Numbered from the stretch's first letter, positions 16,229 through 25,800 are shown. The stretch is DNA of 27,436 nt from JABWBR01 sp036741235 (GCA_036741235.1 DAINSQ010000054.1:1-27436); one strand, 5' to 3'. Translations and numbers: made by a program. Notes: a model not told the origin generated them from the sequence alone.

Positions 16229-16436
16229 ATTTTTTGCTATTGAGTTGGGCGGTTTATGGCTTCGCGATTTAGCTGTACTACGGTACTCCTGAGTTGGTTT
16301 AGCGCTTCGCTGTTTAGTTTTTTCGTGGCAAAGACTGAACCCTATCGCTAAACCAGCCACAGGAGGATCGTTGTAAAGCTAAACTATCCGCAGACATTCC
16401 TGAGTAAATAAACGAACCGTGGCGTTCCCGAGTAAG
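16229..16436. repeat. Spacer of degenerate TTTAGC / GCTAAA and TCCTGAGT words
   Basis: Between the GNAT stop and the deiminase start, TTTAGC occurs at about 16267 and 16298. Its complement GCTAAA occurs at about 16347, 16378 and 16436. TCCTGAGT or TCCCGAGT appears at about 16288, 16398 and 16426. A 9-bp perfect inverted repeat pairs GGTTTAGCG (16296-16304) with CGCTAAACC (16346-16354). No TAnnTTTG promoter box is seen for the deiminase. Confidence 0.6.
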
Positions 16437-17081
16437 CTAAACCTCCCTCTCCGCCTCCATTGTCATCAGTACCCCGGCGTTGCCGCAGGCAGGGTCATCC
16501 AGATAATCAGTAATCAGCGAAATAATTTTAAACCCCAGTTTTTGCTGCGCGGATACCGTTGGATCGATCAAATCCCTGTTTTTTAGTTTTTCAAAATACT
16601 CCTCCACTGTATACTCATCTTCTACCTTGCCATAGCCGTTCATCATACCCACTGTGATCTGGCCTTTAAGGCCGAAATGCCGGGCTACTTCCTGGCGGGC
16701 CCGGTATATTTCACGGGCGATGCCTTGTCCGCGATAATCAGGGTCAACACCTACATCAAGACCGTAAAGCCAATCGCCATCGGGTTCGTGCGTGCCTTCG
16801 ATCCACAGGTTGTCGGATATTTCCAGGAAGGTGTGCGATTCATACGACAAATGGTAGCGCATTGTCGTGCTCATACCGATGACTTTTTCTCCGTCAAGTA
16901 CGACAAATTGACCTTCCGGAAAAATTTGCATGTGTTTTAAATAATGTGCGGCAGTCATAATTTCACTATCGGAAAGCGTAGGGAATACTTTGCGCTGCAA
17001 GGCCTCCAATCCCCTGGCGTGTTCCGGTTGTGAATTTTGAATAACATAGCCGTTTTTGATGGTTTTTTTGTAAAAAAACAT
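16437..17081 (-). CDS. GNAT N-acetyltransferase, stand-alone form of the GNAT-nitrilase type
   Basis: The 214-residue protein is a GNAT acyltransferase. The acetyl-CoA loop is LDVGVDPDYRGQGIAREI (108-125), with RGQGIA at 117-122. The segments MQIFPEGQFVVLDGEKVIG (51-69), EISDN, THEPDGDWLYGLDV, EYFEKLKNRDLIDPT (161-175) and the C-terminal DYLDDPACGNAGVLM follow the N-terminal domain of the bifunctional GNAT/carbon-nitrogen hydrolase proteins (YhcX type). Here the protein ends after the GNAT domain, so there is no attached nitrilase. The nitrilase partner could be elsewhere or in the scaffold gap 25 bases upstream of this start. It precedes the agmatine deiminase gene, whose product N-carbamoylputrescine is a classic nitrilase-family substrate. 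The acyl acceptor is unknown. Confidence 0.85.
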   Translation of the reverse strand: MFFYKKTIKNGYVIQNSQPEHARGLEALQRKVFPTLSDSEIMTAAHYLKHMQIFPEGQFVVLDGEKVIGMSTTMRYHLSYESHTFLEISDNLWIEGTHEPDGDWLYGLDVGVDPDYRGQGIAREIYRARQEVARHFGLKGQITVGMMNGYGKVEDEYTVEEYFEKLKNRDLIDPTVSAQQKLGFKIISLITDYLDDPACGNAGVLMTMEAEREV

Positions 17082-17106
17082 GACGGTGTATTTTTTGAAG
17101 TTTATA

Positions 17107-17206
17107 NNNNNNNNNNNNNNNNNNNNNNNNNNNNNNNNNNNNNNNNNNNNNNNNNNNNNNNNNNNNNNNNNNNNNNNNNNNNNNNNNNNNNNNNNNNNNN
17201 NNNNNN
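17107..17206. other. Scaffold gap of 100 N
   Basis: One hundred unknown bases, a conventional placeholder length, so the true size is probably unknown. AGTTTATA-type sequence touches both edges, which suggests that a repeat or hairpin broke the assembly. Sequence, or even a gene, could be missing here. Confidence 0.99.
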
Positions 17207-17260
17207 GTTTATGGGCTTATAGATAAACTCATAAACCTATAAACTTATAAACTTATAATC
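17207..17260 (-). repeat. 8-bp AGTTTATA tandem repeat at the end of the NhaC-family gene
   Basis: On the minus strand the units AGTTTATA, AGTTTATA, GGTTTATG and AGTTTATC follow each other. They begin within the last codons of the NhaC-family gene and run to the gap. A 7-bp inverted repeat, GTTTATG (17207-17213) with CATAAAC (17230-17236), lies at the gap edge. The other gap edge ends in AGTTTATA on the plus strand, in inverse orientation to these units. Confidence 0.75.
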
Positions 17261-18612
17261 CCACAAACTAAATAACAAATCAGTGCCAGCCCGGCCGCCA
17301 TCAAAGCATAGGGCAACTGCGTAAATGCATGTTCGATATTATTGCACTCTGTGCCGGTAGCGGTTAAAATCGTAGCGTCGGAATAAAAACAAGCATGAGC
17401 GCCCAGGGTACCGGCGCTGACCACTGCGCCCAGTGTGGCCCATACATTGGCGTCGAGGGCAATGGCTACCGGAGTTACCATTGGAATGGCGATGGCGTAA
17501 ATGCCCCAGGATGAGCCGGTAGCAAATGCAATGGCGCCCAGCGAAATAAATACAAGTGCGGGTAAATATGATTTTGATACCACGCCTTGCAGACTTTCAA
17601 TCACGTATTGCGTCATACCCATTTCGTCGCCAATATTTTTCAAAACATAGGAAACTACTAAAATGGCCAATGCAAATAACATGCTTTTAAATCCCTCAAA
17701 AATGCTTTCAAAAAGATGGTTATAAGGCAATACTTTTTTAAACCAAAAATAAATAATAGTAAAAAGCACAGCTACAAAAACCCCTTTTAACGCATCAATA
17801 TCCAAAGCGATAGTAGCGCCAATTAATACAATAAGCGGAATAAAAAAATAGGCCGGCGTTGATTTTCCGATGTCTGCGGGAATTTCGTGTGTCTGACTAA
17901 GTTCTTCGGAGCCGGGCGGCGATAAAACACCTGTTTCCTCAGCGCGTCGAACCGCTTTTTTCATCCGGCGCATGATGGGAATGACGCCAAAAATTACGAA
18001 TAAAACGCCGATGACAGCAAACCACGCATAAAAATTATAGGGTATGGTTCTGGCAAATCCATAAAACCCCTCGCCTTTACCCACCAGTTGTTGGTCTTCA
18101 ATTAATTTTCCAATATAAATAGACCAGGTAGAAATCGGTATCAATACGCATACAGGCGCCGAAGTGGAATTAACGACATAAGCGAGCAATTCTCTCGGCA
18201 CTTTAAAATGATCGGTAATTTTTCTCATAGTAGCGCCTACGACCAGCGCATTGAGGTAATCGTCGATAAAAATAACGATGCCCATCACCCAGGCTGCCAA
18301 CAGCGATTTGCGGCGGGTGTTGATGTACCTCAGCATGTAATTGCCGAAGGCCAGGGCGCCACCCGACTGTATCAGGAGGTGGATCAATGCGCCGTACATG
18401 CCGCATACGAGGATTACCCACACCAGGCTTTCGTCTTGCATGGCTTTGATCAGCGATTGCAGGATGTTGTCGGGAAACTGCCTGTAATCTATCATCAGAT
18501 ATCCCACCACACAACCGGCCACCAATGGTTCCATTGAGCGTTTGGTGAGGATTGCCAGCAGGATTACCACGAGTGGCGGTACCAGCGACCATATGCCGAA
18601 GTCTGCCGTCAT
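17245..18612 (-). CDS. NhaC-family transporter (copy 2)
   Basis: The 455-residue membrane protein is paralogous to the one at 13607-14953. It shares FIDDYLNALVVG (115-126), APVCVLIPISTW, IGATIALDIDALKGV, SWGIYAIAIPMVTP and GAHACFYSDATI (about 404-415), with roughly 11-12 membrane segments. Its ATG overlaps the stop of the aldehyde dehydrogenase gene by four bases (ATGA on the minus strand), indicating translational coupling and a shared pathway. As with copy 1, Na+/H+ antiport is the family label. Coupling to aminotransferase and dehydrogenase genes argues for exchange of an amine, GABA or a dicarboxylate (inference). Its 3' end runs into an AT-rich repeat next to the scaffold gap. Confidence 0.88.
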   Translation of the reverse strand: MTADFGIWSLVPPLVVILLAILTKRSMEPLVAGCVVGYLMIDYRQFPDNILQSLIKAMQDESLVWVILVCGMYGALIHLLIQSGGALAFGNYMLRYINTRRKSLLAAWVMGIVIFIDDYLNALVVGATMRKITDHFKVPRELLAYVVNSTSAPVCVLIPISTWSIYIGKLIEDQQLVGKGEGFYGFARTIPYNFYAWFAVIGVLFVIFGVIPIMRRMKKAVRRAEETGVLSPPGSEELSQTHEIPADIGKSTPAYFFIPLIVLIGATIALDIDALKGVFVAVLFTIIYFWFKKVLPYNHLFESIFEGFKSMLFALAILVVSYVLKNIGDEMGMTQYVIESLQGVVSKSYLPALVFISLGAIAFATGSSWGIYAIAIPMVTPVAIALDANVWATLGAVVSAGTLGAHACFYSDATILTATGTECNNIEHAFTQLPYALMAAGLALICYLVCGIISL

Positions 18613-20054
18613 AATCCGCCGATGCTGATGAGTTTCTTTTCCATGTATTCAAAAATACCGTCATGGCCGAGTTCAGAACCCTGTCCGCTTTGTTTCCAGC
18701 CGCCGAAGGGCGCTTCGGTAGCGTGGGGCGTCCATTCATTGATGCCTACAATGCCGAATTCGAGGGCTTCCCCGGCGTGGATGGCGGTGTTAAGATCGTT
18801 GGTCCATACATAAGCTGCCAGGCCGTACTCCGTAGCGTTGGCCAGGGCGATGGCCTTGTCGAAACTGTCGAACTGCGTGAGTTGCATTACCGGCCCGAAG
18901 GCCTCTTGCGAAAAGACGGGCGATGCTTCGTCAATGCCCCCCAGCACTGTAGGCCGGTAAAAATAGCCTTGGGGAAGCCAGTCGGGGACGGCTCCACCGG
19001 CAAGCACTCCGGCGCCTCCGGCAACGGCAGTCTCCACTAATGCCGCTACATGTTGCTGTTGCTTTCTGTTGATGAGTGGCCCCACTTGCACCCCCTCTTC
19101 GAGTCCGTTTCCTACCTTGTACTGGGATGCAAAGCGGGCTACCGCCTCGCTAAATGGTTTGTAAATATCCTGATGTACTAAAAAGCGTTGCGGCGACACG
19201 CACACTTGTCCGCAGTTGCGAAATTTGGCGGCAACCGATGCGGCGGCGACTTTTTCGATGTCGACGCCCGGAAAAATGAGCACAGGGGCATTGCCACCGA
19301 GTTCGAGCGACAGGCGGGTATTGGTGCGCGAAGCTTTATCGAGTAATATTTTGCCTACGCGAGTACTGCCCACAAAATGCACTTTACGCACTTCGGGGGC
19401 ATCCATGAGCGCATCGCCAATGGCGGCGGCATCGCCGCTCACCAGGTTGACAACGCCTGCGGGGAACCCCTGCTGGGCGATGATGTCGACCAATAACATG
19501 GCTGTCAGTGGAGTATATTCCGAGGGTTTGGCTACGATACAACAGCCGGCGGCAAGCGCAGCGCCCCAAGCCCTTGCGAGGTTCCACACCGGAAAATTCC
19601 ATGCTGTGATGACGCCTACCACGCCGACAGGCTGCCAGATCACCGACATGCGTTTGTTGTTGCGGCTCGAGGGGATGACTGTGCCGTAGCTGCGTTTGGC
19701 TTCCTCGGCAAACCACTCAAAAAGGTCGGCGGCTACAATCCATTCGCCTTTGGCTTCGATGAAGGGCTTCCCGCTTTCTTCCGTGGTCACCCGGGCGCAT
19801 TCGGAAGCGTTTTTCCGCATGGCTTCCGCCACCTTCTTCAGCAACTGTGCGCGCTGAAAGGCATTGGTACTCCGCCAGCCCGGAAAAGCCGCCGCTGCCG
19901 CGCCAATGGCGGCTTGCACATCGGCGCCGGTATGGCAGAAAGGGACTTCCGCCACTACCGCTTCCGTGGCCGGATTGAGCACCTGCCAGGCGCCGCCGTC
20001 GGCAGCGTCAACCCAGGCCCCATTGATGAATTGCTTGTATTTCGTGAACTCCAT
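18609..20054 (-). CDS. NAD(P)-dependent aldehyde dehydrogenase, succinate-semialdehyde/aminobutyraldehyde type
   Basis: The 481-residue ALDH-superfamily enzyme has all catalytic residues: N153 in ITAWNFPVWN, K176 in VAKPSEYTP, the cofactor loop FVGSTRVGK (227-235), general base E251 in LELGGNAP, and nucleophile C285 in NCGQVCVSP. Length and motifs place it in the GabD group (succinate-semialdehyde dehydrogenases and close relatives). It could oxidise succinate semialdehyde from GABA, or 4-aminobutanal from putrescine; the sequence does not decide. It sits between a GABA-type aminotransferase gene (48 bases upstream) and the transporter gene it overlaps, an obvious transaminate-then-oxidise unit. 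No signal peptide, so cytoplasmic. Confidence 0.9.
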   Translation of the reverse strand: MEFTKYKQFINGAWVDAADGGAWQVLNPATEAVVAEVPFCHTGADVQAAIGAAAAAFPGWRSTNAFQRAQLLKKVAEAMRKNASECARVTTEESGKPFIEAKGEWIVAADLFEWFAEEAKRSYGTVIPSSRNNKRMSVIWQPVGVVGVITAWNFPVWNLARAWGAALAAGCCIVAKPSEYTPLTAMLLVDIIAQQGFPAGVVNLVSGDAAAIGDALMDAPEVRKVHFVGSTRVGKILLDKASRTNTRLSLELGGNAPVLIFPGVDIEKVAAASVAAKFRNCGQVCVSPQRFLVHQDIYKPFSEAVARFASQYKVGNGLEEGVQVGPLINRKQQQHVAALVETAVAGGAGVLAGGAVPDWLPQGYFYRPTVLGGIDEASPVFSQEAFGPVMQLTQFDSFDKAIALANATEYGLAAYVWTNDLNTAIHAGEALEFGIVGINEWTPHATEAPFGGWKQSGQGSELGHDGIFEYMEKKLISIGGL

Positions 20055-20075
20055 AAGTGAATTTTTTTGGAAAAA

Positions 20076-20098
20076 GACAACCGATAACGCACAACCGG
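20076..20098 (+). repeat. ACAACC-type spacer repeat (copy B)
   Basis: GACAACCGATAACGCACAACC lies in the spacer between the aminotransferase stop and the dehydrogenase start. Unlike the other copies it is antisense to the flanking genes. Confidence 0.6.
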
Positions 20099-20102
20099 CG
20101 AT

Positions 20103-21404
20103 TTACCCCCCGCACAACTCCATCAGCGTTTCCTCCAGAATATCCAGGCCTTTGCGCAATAATTTATCCTCGATCACCAGCGGGCTCAGCACACGGATGC
20201 AATTGCCGAAAGTACCTGCGCTGATGATAATGAGGCCTTTTTTCTCGCAAGCCTGGATGAGCTTGTTTGCCAATTCGGCGTCGGGTTGAAGGGGGTCGCC
20301 GTTTTTCACCAGTTCGATGGCCAACATGGCGCCAAGTCCGCGCACGTTGCCAATAGCCGGGTTTTTCTTTTTCATGGTCTCAAAGCGCCGGCGCACCGTA
20401 TTGCCCACCTTTCGGCCTTTGGCGTTGATATCGACGGCTTCCATGTAGCGGATGGTGGCCAGCGCGGCAGCGCAACACACCGGATTGCCGAGGTATGTAC
20501 CGCCAATGGTGCCAGGTATTGCGGCATCCATAATTTCGGCCCTGCCCATGACCGCCCCGATAGGCATTCCGCCGCCCATACTTTTGGCCCAGGTAGACAG
20601 GTCGGGGGTAATGCCGTAGTGGTGAAAAGCAGCCCAGGCGCCGGTGCGCCCAAACCCGGACTGCACCTCGTCGATGATGAGCAGCATGCCGTGCTGATTG
20701 CAGATATCGCGCAAAGCTTGCAAATAGGCCTGCGGCATAACCGTAAAGCCGCCTTCGCCCTGAACAAGCTCTACGATTACCGCCGCCATCTGCGAGGGCG
20801 CGGCGTGGTAGTGGAAGAAATCGCGCAGACGCTGTATTTGTCCGGCTACGTATTTTTCTTCGCTCATACCCGCACCGTAGCGATAGTAGTAAGGATACTC
20901 GAGGCGGTAAACCTCAGGGGCAAAAGGCCCGCAAGCGGTTTTGTTTTTGGTCTTGGCGGTGAGGGTCATCGCCATCATCGACCGGCCGTGGAAGGCTCCG
21001 GTAAAACACAGTACGCCTTGCCTGCCCGTTGCCATGCGCGCTATTTTGATGGCGTTTTCTACCGCCTCCGCTCCCGAGTTGGTGATCATCACCTTGGTGT
21101 GATCGCCGTGCGGCAGCAGTTCGACAAGTTTTTCAGCCAGGTCAAGGTAACTTTCCGTGAGCGATACATTGAAGCAGGAATGCATCAATTGGGCAGCCTG
21201 TTGTTGTACGGCTTTGACTACCGGCGCGGGACAATGGCCGGCGTTCATAACGCCGATACCGCCCGCAAAATCGATGAGTTCGCGTCCGTCGGCATCCCAA
21301 ATGCGGGCCCCCTTGGCCCTCACTGCCGTCGATGGGTTGAAAATACCCAGCGCATCAGGCACCAGCCGCTTACGCCGCTCGTAAAGTGATGTTGAGTTTG
21401 TCAT
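20103..21404 (-). CDS. Class III PLP aminotransferase, GABA-aminotransferase-like (copy 2)
   Basis: The 433-residue fold-type I aminotransferase has LIDFAGGIGVMNAGH (43-57), NSGAEAVENA (109-118), FHGRS (138-142), VELVQGEGGF (211-220), D245 in IIDEVQSGFGRTG, and Schiff-base lysine K274 in WAKSMGGGMP. In the usual VEPVQGEGG motif the Pro is replaced by Leu here. The sequence is clearly related to copy 1 (12221-13573) but diverged along its length, so the duplication is old or the copies were acquired separately. The gene lies 29 bases after susD and 48 before the aldehyde dehydrogenase. Its leader is an ACAACC-type spacer ending at the ATG. Likely substrates are GABA, putrescine or another omega-amino compound. 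Confidence 0.92.
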   Translation of the reverse strand: MTNSTSLYERRKRLVPDALGIFNPSTAVRAKGARIWDADGRELIDFAGGIGVMNAGHCPAPVVKAVQQQAAQLMHSCFNVSLTESYLDLAEKLVELLPHGDHTKVMITNSGAEAVENAIKIARMATGRQGVLCFTGAFHGRSMMAMTLTAKTKNKTACGPFAPEVYRLEYPYYYRYGAGMSEEKYVAGQIQRLRDFFHYHAAPSQMAAVIVELVQGEGGFTVMPQAYLQALRDICNQHGMLLIIDEVQSGFGRTGAWAAFHHYGITPDLSTWAKSMGGGMPIGAVMGRAEIMDAAIPGTIGGTYLGNPVCCAAALATIRYMEAVDINAKGRKVGNTVRRRFETMKKKNPAIGNVRGLGAMLAIELVKNGDPLQPDAELANKLIQACEKKGLIIISAGTFGNCIRVLSPLVIEDKLLRKGLDILEETLMELCGG

Positions 21405-21429
21405 GTTCTCGGTTGTCAGTTCTCGGTTC
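21405..21429 (-). repeat. ACAACC-type spacer repeat (copy C), leader of aminotransferase copy 2
   Basis: On the minus strand, words GAACCGAGAAC, TGACAACC and GAGAAC abut the ATG at 21404. The whole 29-base gap between susD and the aminotransferase gene is little else. Confidence 0.65.
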
Positions 21430-21433
21430 GATA

Positions 21434-22804
21434 TTAATACCCCGGATTCTGCCCAATAACCCCTCCGGTGGCAATGATTTCATGTAGCGGAATGGGCAAT
21501 ACCGCCTTATAAACATCGCCCAACACTTCGGCGGCGCGGCCGGTACGGGCCAGGTCAAAAAACAGGTGGCCTTCAAAATTGAGTTCAGCGCGGCGCTCGT
21601 CGAATACAGCCTGCTGGAATTCGGTTTCGCCGGCGGGGTTTACCGGCGCCAGCCCGCGTTGTGCGCGCAGCGCGTTGAGGTCGGCCAGTCCGCCGCCGGC
21701 CAAACCCAGGGCTTCCGCTCTGATGAGGTATAACTCGGCCAGCCTGATGATGTAGGCAGGGTTGTCCCGGCTGTCTTCGCCGCGGTATTTCTGGGTGCGC
21801 CCGCTGCCGTCGGAGGTGATACTGGCATCGTTGTTATCCAGGCTGTAGTCGAGCATCGCGGCGCGGATATCGCCTGGCCGGGCGGCAAAAAAGTCGTTGA
21901 GCGTAGGGCCTGCCATGAAGGTCAACTCGGTGCGCAGGGCGTCGGGGCGACTATAAGTCAGGGTGTTATATGCGCTGCGGTTTTGGTTATCGAAAAACAA
22001 TTCGAAGATGCTTTCCGAGGTTTGGCGCAGCGAATAGATGTTCGAAAATTTATCGGCAGGTAAAAAGGCAAAATCGTCGCCATCGATGACGGCGGAAGCG
22101 TGACCTGCAGCTTCTCCATAGGCTTTGCGATATAGCAACACGCGAGCCAGGAGGGCCTCTACCGTAGCGGAATTGATGTATTTGGCGCTTCTGCCTTCCT
22201 GATCTACCAGCGGTAAAGCGGCCTCCAATTCATCTGCAATAAAATCATAAGATTGCTTCACCGTAGCGCGAGCTACTCTATCGTCAACGCCTTGCACAGT
22301 GGTAATAATGGGAATTCCATATTCCGAATTTTCATCCCAATGATAGCCAAAATAGCGCAACAGGTCGAAATGGGACATAGCGCGGATGGCGCGGGCCTGT
22401 CCCTCGATCTGGTCGGCCCTGTCGCCATCCAAATCATTGATAGTGGGCAGGGCAGACAACAGGTAATTACAATTGGCGATGGTGCGGTAAATATTTTGCC
22501 ACAAACTTTCTATAAGCCCATTGGACGACGTAACCGATTTTGCGCCGATTTCATCCAGCAGCGGATTGTCGAAACCGCCCGTGGTGCAATTGTCGCCCAA
22601 TGCGTCGGCGATAAGCAAGTAATTGCCGCCGTAGTAATTTTCATTTTGCATCGAACTGTACAACCCGATCAGGGCGCTTTCGGCGTCGCCGGCGGTGGTT
22701 ATGGCATTTTCGGCGTCGATATCATTTGGCGATGTTTCGTCCAGAAAATCACAAGCCGAAAAAAGAAAAACAAACGAGAATATATATAAAAAATGGATTT
22801 TCAT
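21434..22804 (-). CDS. SusD/RagB-family substrate-binding lipoprotein
   Basis: The 456-residue protein begins with a signal peptide and lipobox FSAC (Cys18), so it is an outer-membrane, surface-exposed lipoprotein. SusD features are FLDETSPNDI near the N-terminus, the TPR-like helices (LIESLWQNIYRTIANCNYLL; ARAIRAMSHFDLLRYFGYHW), AYIIRLAELYLIRAEAL, DLNALRAQRGLAPV, FDERRAELNFEGHLFFDLAR, and the family ending PIPLHEI...GQNPGY. SusD forms the lid of the SusC channel and captures ligands. It starts 27 bases after the susC stop. No glycoside hydrolase is nearby; amine-metabolism genes follow instead, so the ligand may not be a glycan. Confidence 0.95.
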   Translation of the reverse strand: MKIHFLYIFSFVFLFSACDFLDETSPNDIDAENAITTAGDAESALIGLYSSMQNENYYGGNYLLIADALGDNCTTGGFDNPLLDEIGAKSVTSSNGLIESLWQNIYRTIANCNYLLSALPTINDLDGDRADQIEGQARAIRAMSHFDLLRYFGYHWDENSEYGIPIITTVQGVDDRVARATVKQSYDFIADELEAALPLVDQEGRSAKYINSATVEALLARVLLYRKAYGEAAGHASAVIDGDDFAFLPADKFSNIYSLRQTSESIFELFFDNQNRSAYNTLTYSRPDALRTELTFMAGPTLNDFFAARPGDIRAAMLDYSLDNNDASITSDGSGRTQKYRGEDSRDNPAYIIRLAELYLIRAEALGLAGGGLADLNALRAQRGLAPVNPAGETEFQQAVFDERRAELNFEGHLFFDLARTGRAAEVLGDVYKAVLPIPLHEIIATGGVIGQNPGY

Positions 22805-22831
22805 TTTTAAAAAATTTGACGTTTAAAAAAA

Positions 22832-25800
22832 CTATAACCCCAGATTTATTCCGATCAAAAACGTGCGCGCTTGCGGATAAGCGCCGTAATCCACGCCGGC
22901 CGTGCGTTCGTCGATACCGCCGGTAGAGCTTACTTCGGGATCGAAACCTTTGTATTTGGTGAACACGTATGCATTTTGAACTTCGGCATACAAGCGAAGG
23001 CGCGACGCCCATTTCATTTTTCCAAAATCGTAGCCCAGCGTAATATTTTGAATACGCACAAAAGAGCCGTCTTCCAAAAACTGGGTAGAACCTTCGTAAT
23101 AATTAGGATTGATAAATGATGCGCGTGGATATTCGGCATTGTCGCCCGGCTGCCGCCAGCGGTCGAGTACATTGGCCGAGTTGTTGGCGTACACCGAAAA
23201 CAGGCCGCCATCGTTGCTGTAGCCCAGATTTTCGTAGGTAGGCCGGATGAGGTTGTACACTTCATTGCCGAACGAATAGCGGATAAAAACACTGAGATCA
23301 AAATGCCCCAATGTAAAGCTGTTCGTCAATCCGCCGAAGCCGTCGGGCAGGGCTTTGCCGATGATCTGGCTGTCGTTGCTGTCTATTTCGCCATTGCCGT
23401 CGAGGTCTTCGTATTGAGCATCGCCGGTTTCGGGGTCGTAGCCCAGGTATTTGACGCCCCAAAAGGCGCCTATGGGTTGGCCCACTTTAAGGATATGGGT
23501 AGGCGCAAGGTCGCTGTATGAACTCAATAAAACATCGTCGGTGGAGAGTTTTTTAATTTCATTTTTCACGTACGTGAAATTAAAATTGAGCGCCCACTTG
23601 AAGTTTTTATTTTTTACAGGAATTGTATTTAAATTAAATTCAATACCCGTATTTTGAATTTCGCCGCTATTGCGGGTCACGGTAGCAAAACCGGTGGTGC
23701 CGGGCACAATATCCTCGCTCAGCAGGTCGGTTTTATTCGATTTAAAAAAGTCGATTGAGCCGTTAAATTTTCCTTTTAGAATTTCATAATCGATGCCCAC
23801 ATTGAGCATTTTATTGCTCTGCCAGGTCAAGTTGGGGTCGGCAATATTGCGCAGTATAATGCCCGCCTGGCCGTCGTAGCGAGAGGGGCCGTAAAAAATC
23901 GTATTCTGAAAATCGCCGATCTCCTGGTCGCCGGTGAGGCCGTAGCTTATGCGCAATTTGAGGGCGGAAAAAATATTATCAGAAAAAAAAGCTTCTTCAT
24001 CCAATCGCCAGGCCACCGATACCGAGGGGAAATAGCCGTAGCGGTTGTTTTTGGAGAAACGCGAAGAGCCGTCGGCGCGCACGGAAGCGGTGACGAGGTA
24101 GCGATTTTTAAACGCGTAATTCACGCGGCCCAGGTACGACAGCAGGGCAAAAGAGGCGCCGGTAGAGGTAGCCGAGACGATATTGGCCGCGCTGGAAATG
24201 TTCTCCAGACTGCTGCCGGGGAACCCCTGGCCTACTGCCGCCGAGCGTTCCGAGACGCTGCGCTGGGCCGTAACGCCGCCCAGCAGGGTAAATTCGCTTT
24301 CGCCGATTGTTTTCTGCCAGGTCAGCGTATTTTCGTTGAGCCAGGTGAGGCCCTGGAAATTGGCTTCGAGCGCCTCGCCGCCCACGGCTTCGGCATCGGC
24401 GGTGAGGGGGGAGAGAAACTGCCTGTCGGCCAACTGGGTGTAGTCGACAGAAAACGAGGTACGCAGTTTAAGCGCGCCGGCCAATTCGTATTCGGCAAAA
24501 GCCGAGCCGATGAGGCGGTAGGTATTGGTGAAAGCCCTGATCTCATTGGCGGATTTGACGGGGTTGTCCGACAACCAGCTTACCTGGTAGTCTTCGAAGG
24601 CGGCATAATCGCCGTTTTCGTCGTATACCGGCATCAGGGGCGAAGCGCCCAGCGCATTGGTGATGGTGCCGGTGTAAGTATTGTCGTTGAAGCTGCGGCG
24701 GTTGCGCGAATAAGAAGTCGCAATATTGGAACCGATTTTCAGGCGTTTATTCACCTCGTGGTCGAGGTTCATGCGGTAATTAAAACGCTTGTAAAAGCTC
24801 TCGATCACAATACCCTGCTGATCAAAAAAACCGGAGCTGATAAAAAAGCGGGTTTTGTCGTTGCCGCCTTGCAGCGACAACTCGTAGTTGCTGATGGGCG
24901 CTTGTTGCAGCACCTCGTCGAGCCACACCGTATTCGTGCCGTCGAGGTTAAAATTTTCCAGTGGGTCGGTGAGCACCGAGGGGTCAAAATCTTCGCCAAA
25001 AATCGTATTGTCGGCGTTGTAGGCGGCCAGGTCGTTGCGACGGGCTTCTTCCACCAGTTCGACAAACTGCCCGGAGTCGAGAAATTCGATTTTCCGGGCT
25101 GCCTGTTGCATGCCTGTATAATAATTAAAGTTGATATCGGTTTTACCGGCTTTGCCGCGTTTGGTGGTGATCAGGATGACGCCGTTGGCGGCGCGGGCGC
25201 CGTAGATGGCTGCGGCGGAGGCGTCTTTGAGTACCTCTATGCTTTCGATATCGTTGGGGTTGATATCGGAAATCGAACTGAGGTTTTGGCCGTTGCCTAC
25301 CACATTTCGGTCGGTATCAAACGATGTAGACAGTGCCGAATTGCTTTCGCTGATCATGGGCACGCCGTCTACCACGTATAGCGGGTTGTTGCTGCCCCGC
25401 ACGGTGATCAGCAGTCCTGCGCCGGGCGTACCGGAAGGCGATATCACGTTGAGGCCCGATACCCTGCCCTGAATACTACTTGCGAGGTTTGACACCGGCT
25501 GGTCTTTAAATTCTTCGTTTTTGATAGAAGAAATAGCGCCGGTTACCTGGCTTTTTCGCTGCACGCCGTAGCCAACTACCACGAGTTCCTGCAATTGCTG
25601 GGCGCTCGATTCGAGGCGCACGGTCAGGGTGGCATTGCCGTTGTAGGCTACATCCTGCGGCACGTACCCCACATAAGAAAAGCGGATCGAGCCGTTTGAC
25701 TGGTTGGTACTGATCTTGAAAAAGCCGTTTTCATCCGTGATTGTGCCTTGAGTAGCGCCTGCCAGTTGCACCGTCACGCCGATAAGCGTTTCGCCGGTGG

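Noticed and set aside
16229..16360. 44-residue N-terminal extension of the agmatine deiminase-family protein (start at 16360)
   Set aside because: The extension is translated repeat sequence, and it would bury the lipoprotein signal that begins at the ATG at 16228.
20286..21389. A 367-codon plus-strand open frame opposite the second aminotransferase
   Set aside because: It is the antisense shadow of a fully supported PLP enzyme gene. Its translation is rich in His, Arg and Gly and has no domain signature.
24758..25381. 207-codon plus-strand frame inside susC
   Set aside because: Antisense to the conserved plug and barrel region of SusC, with no independent support.
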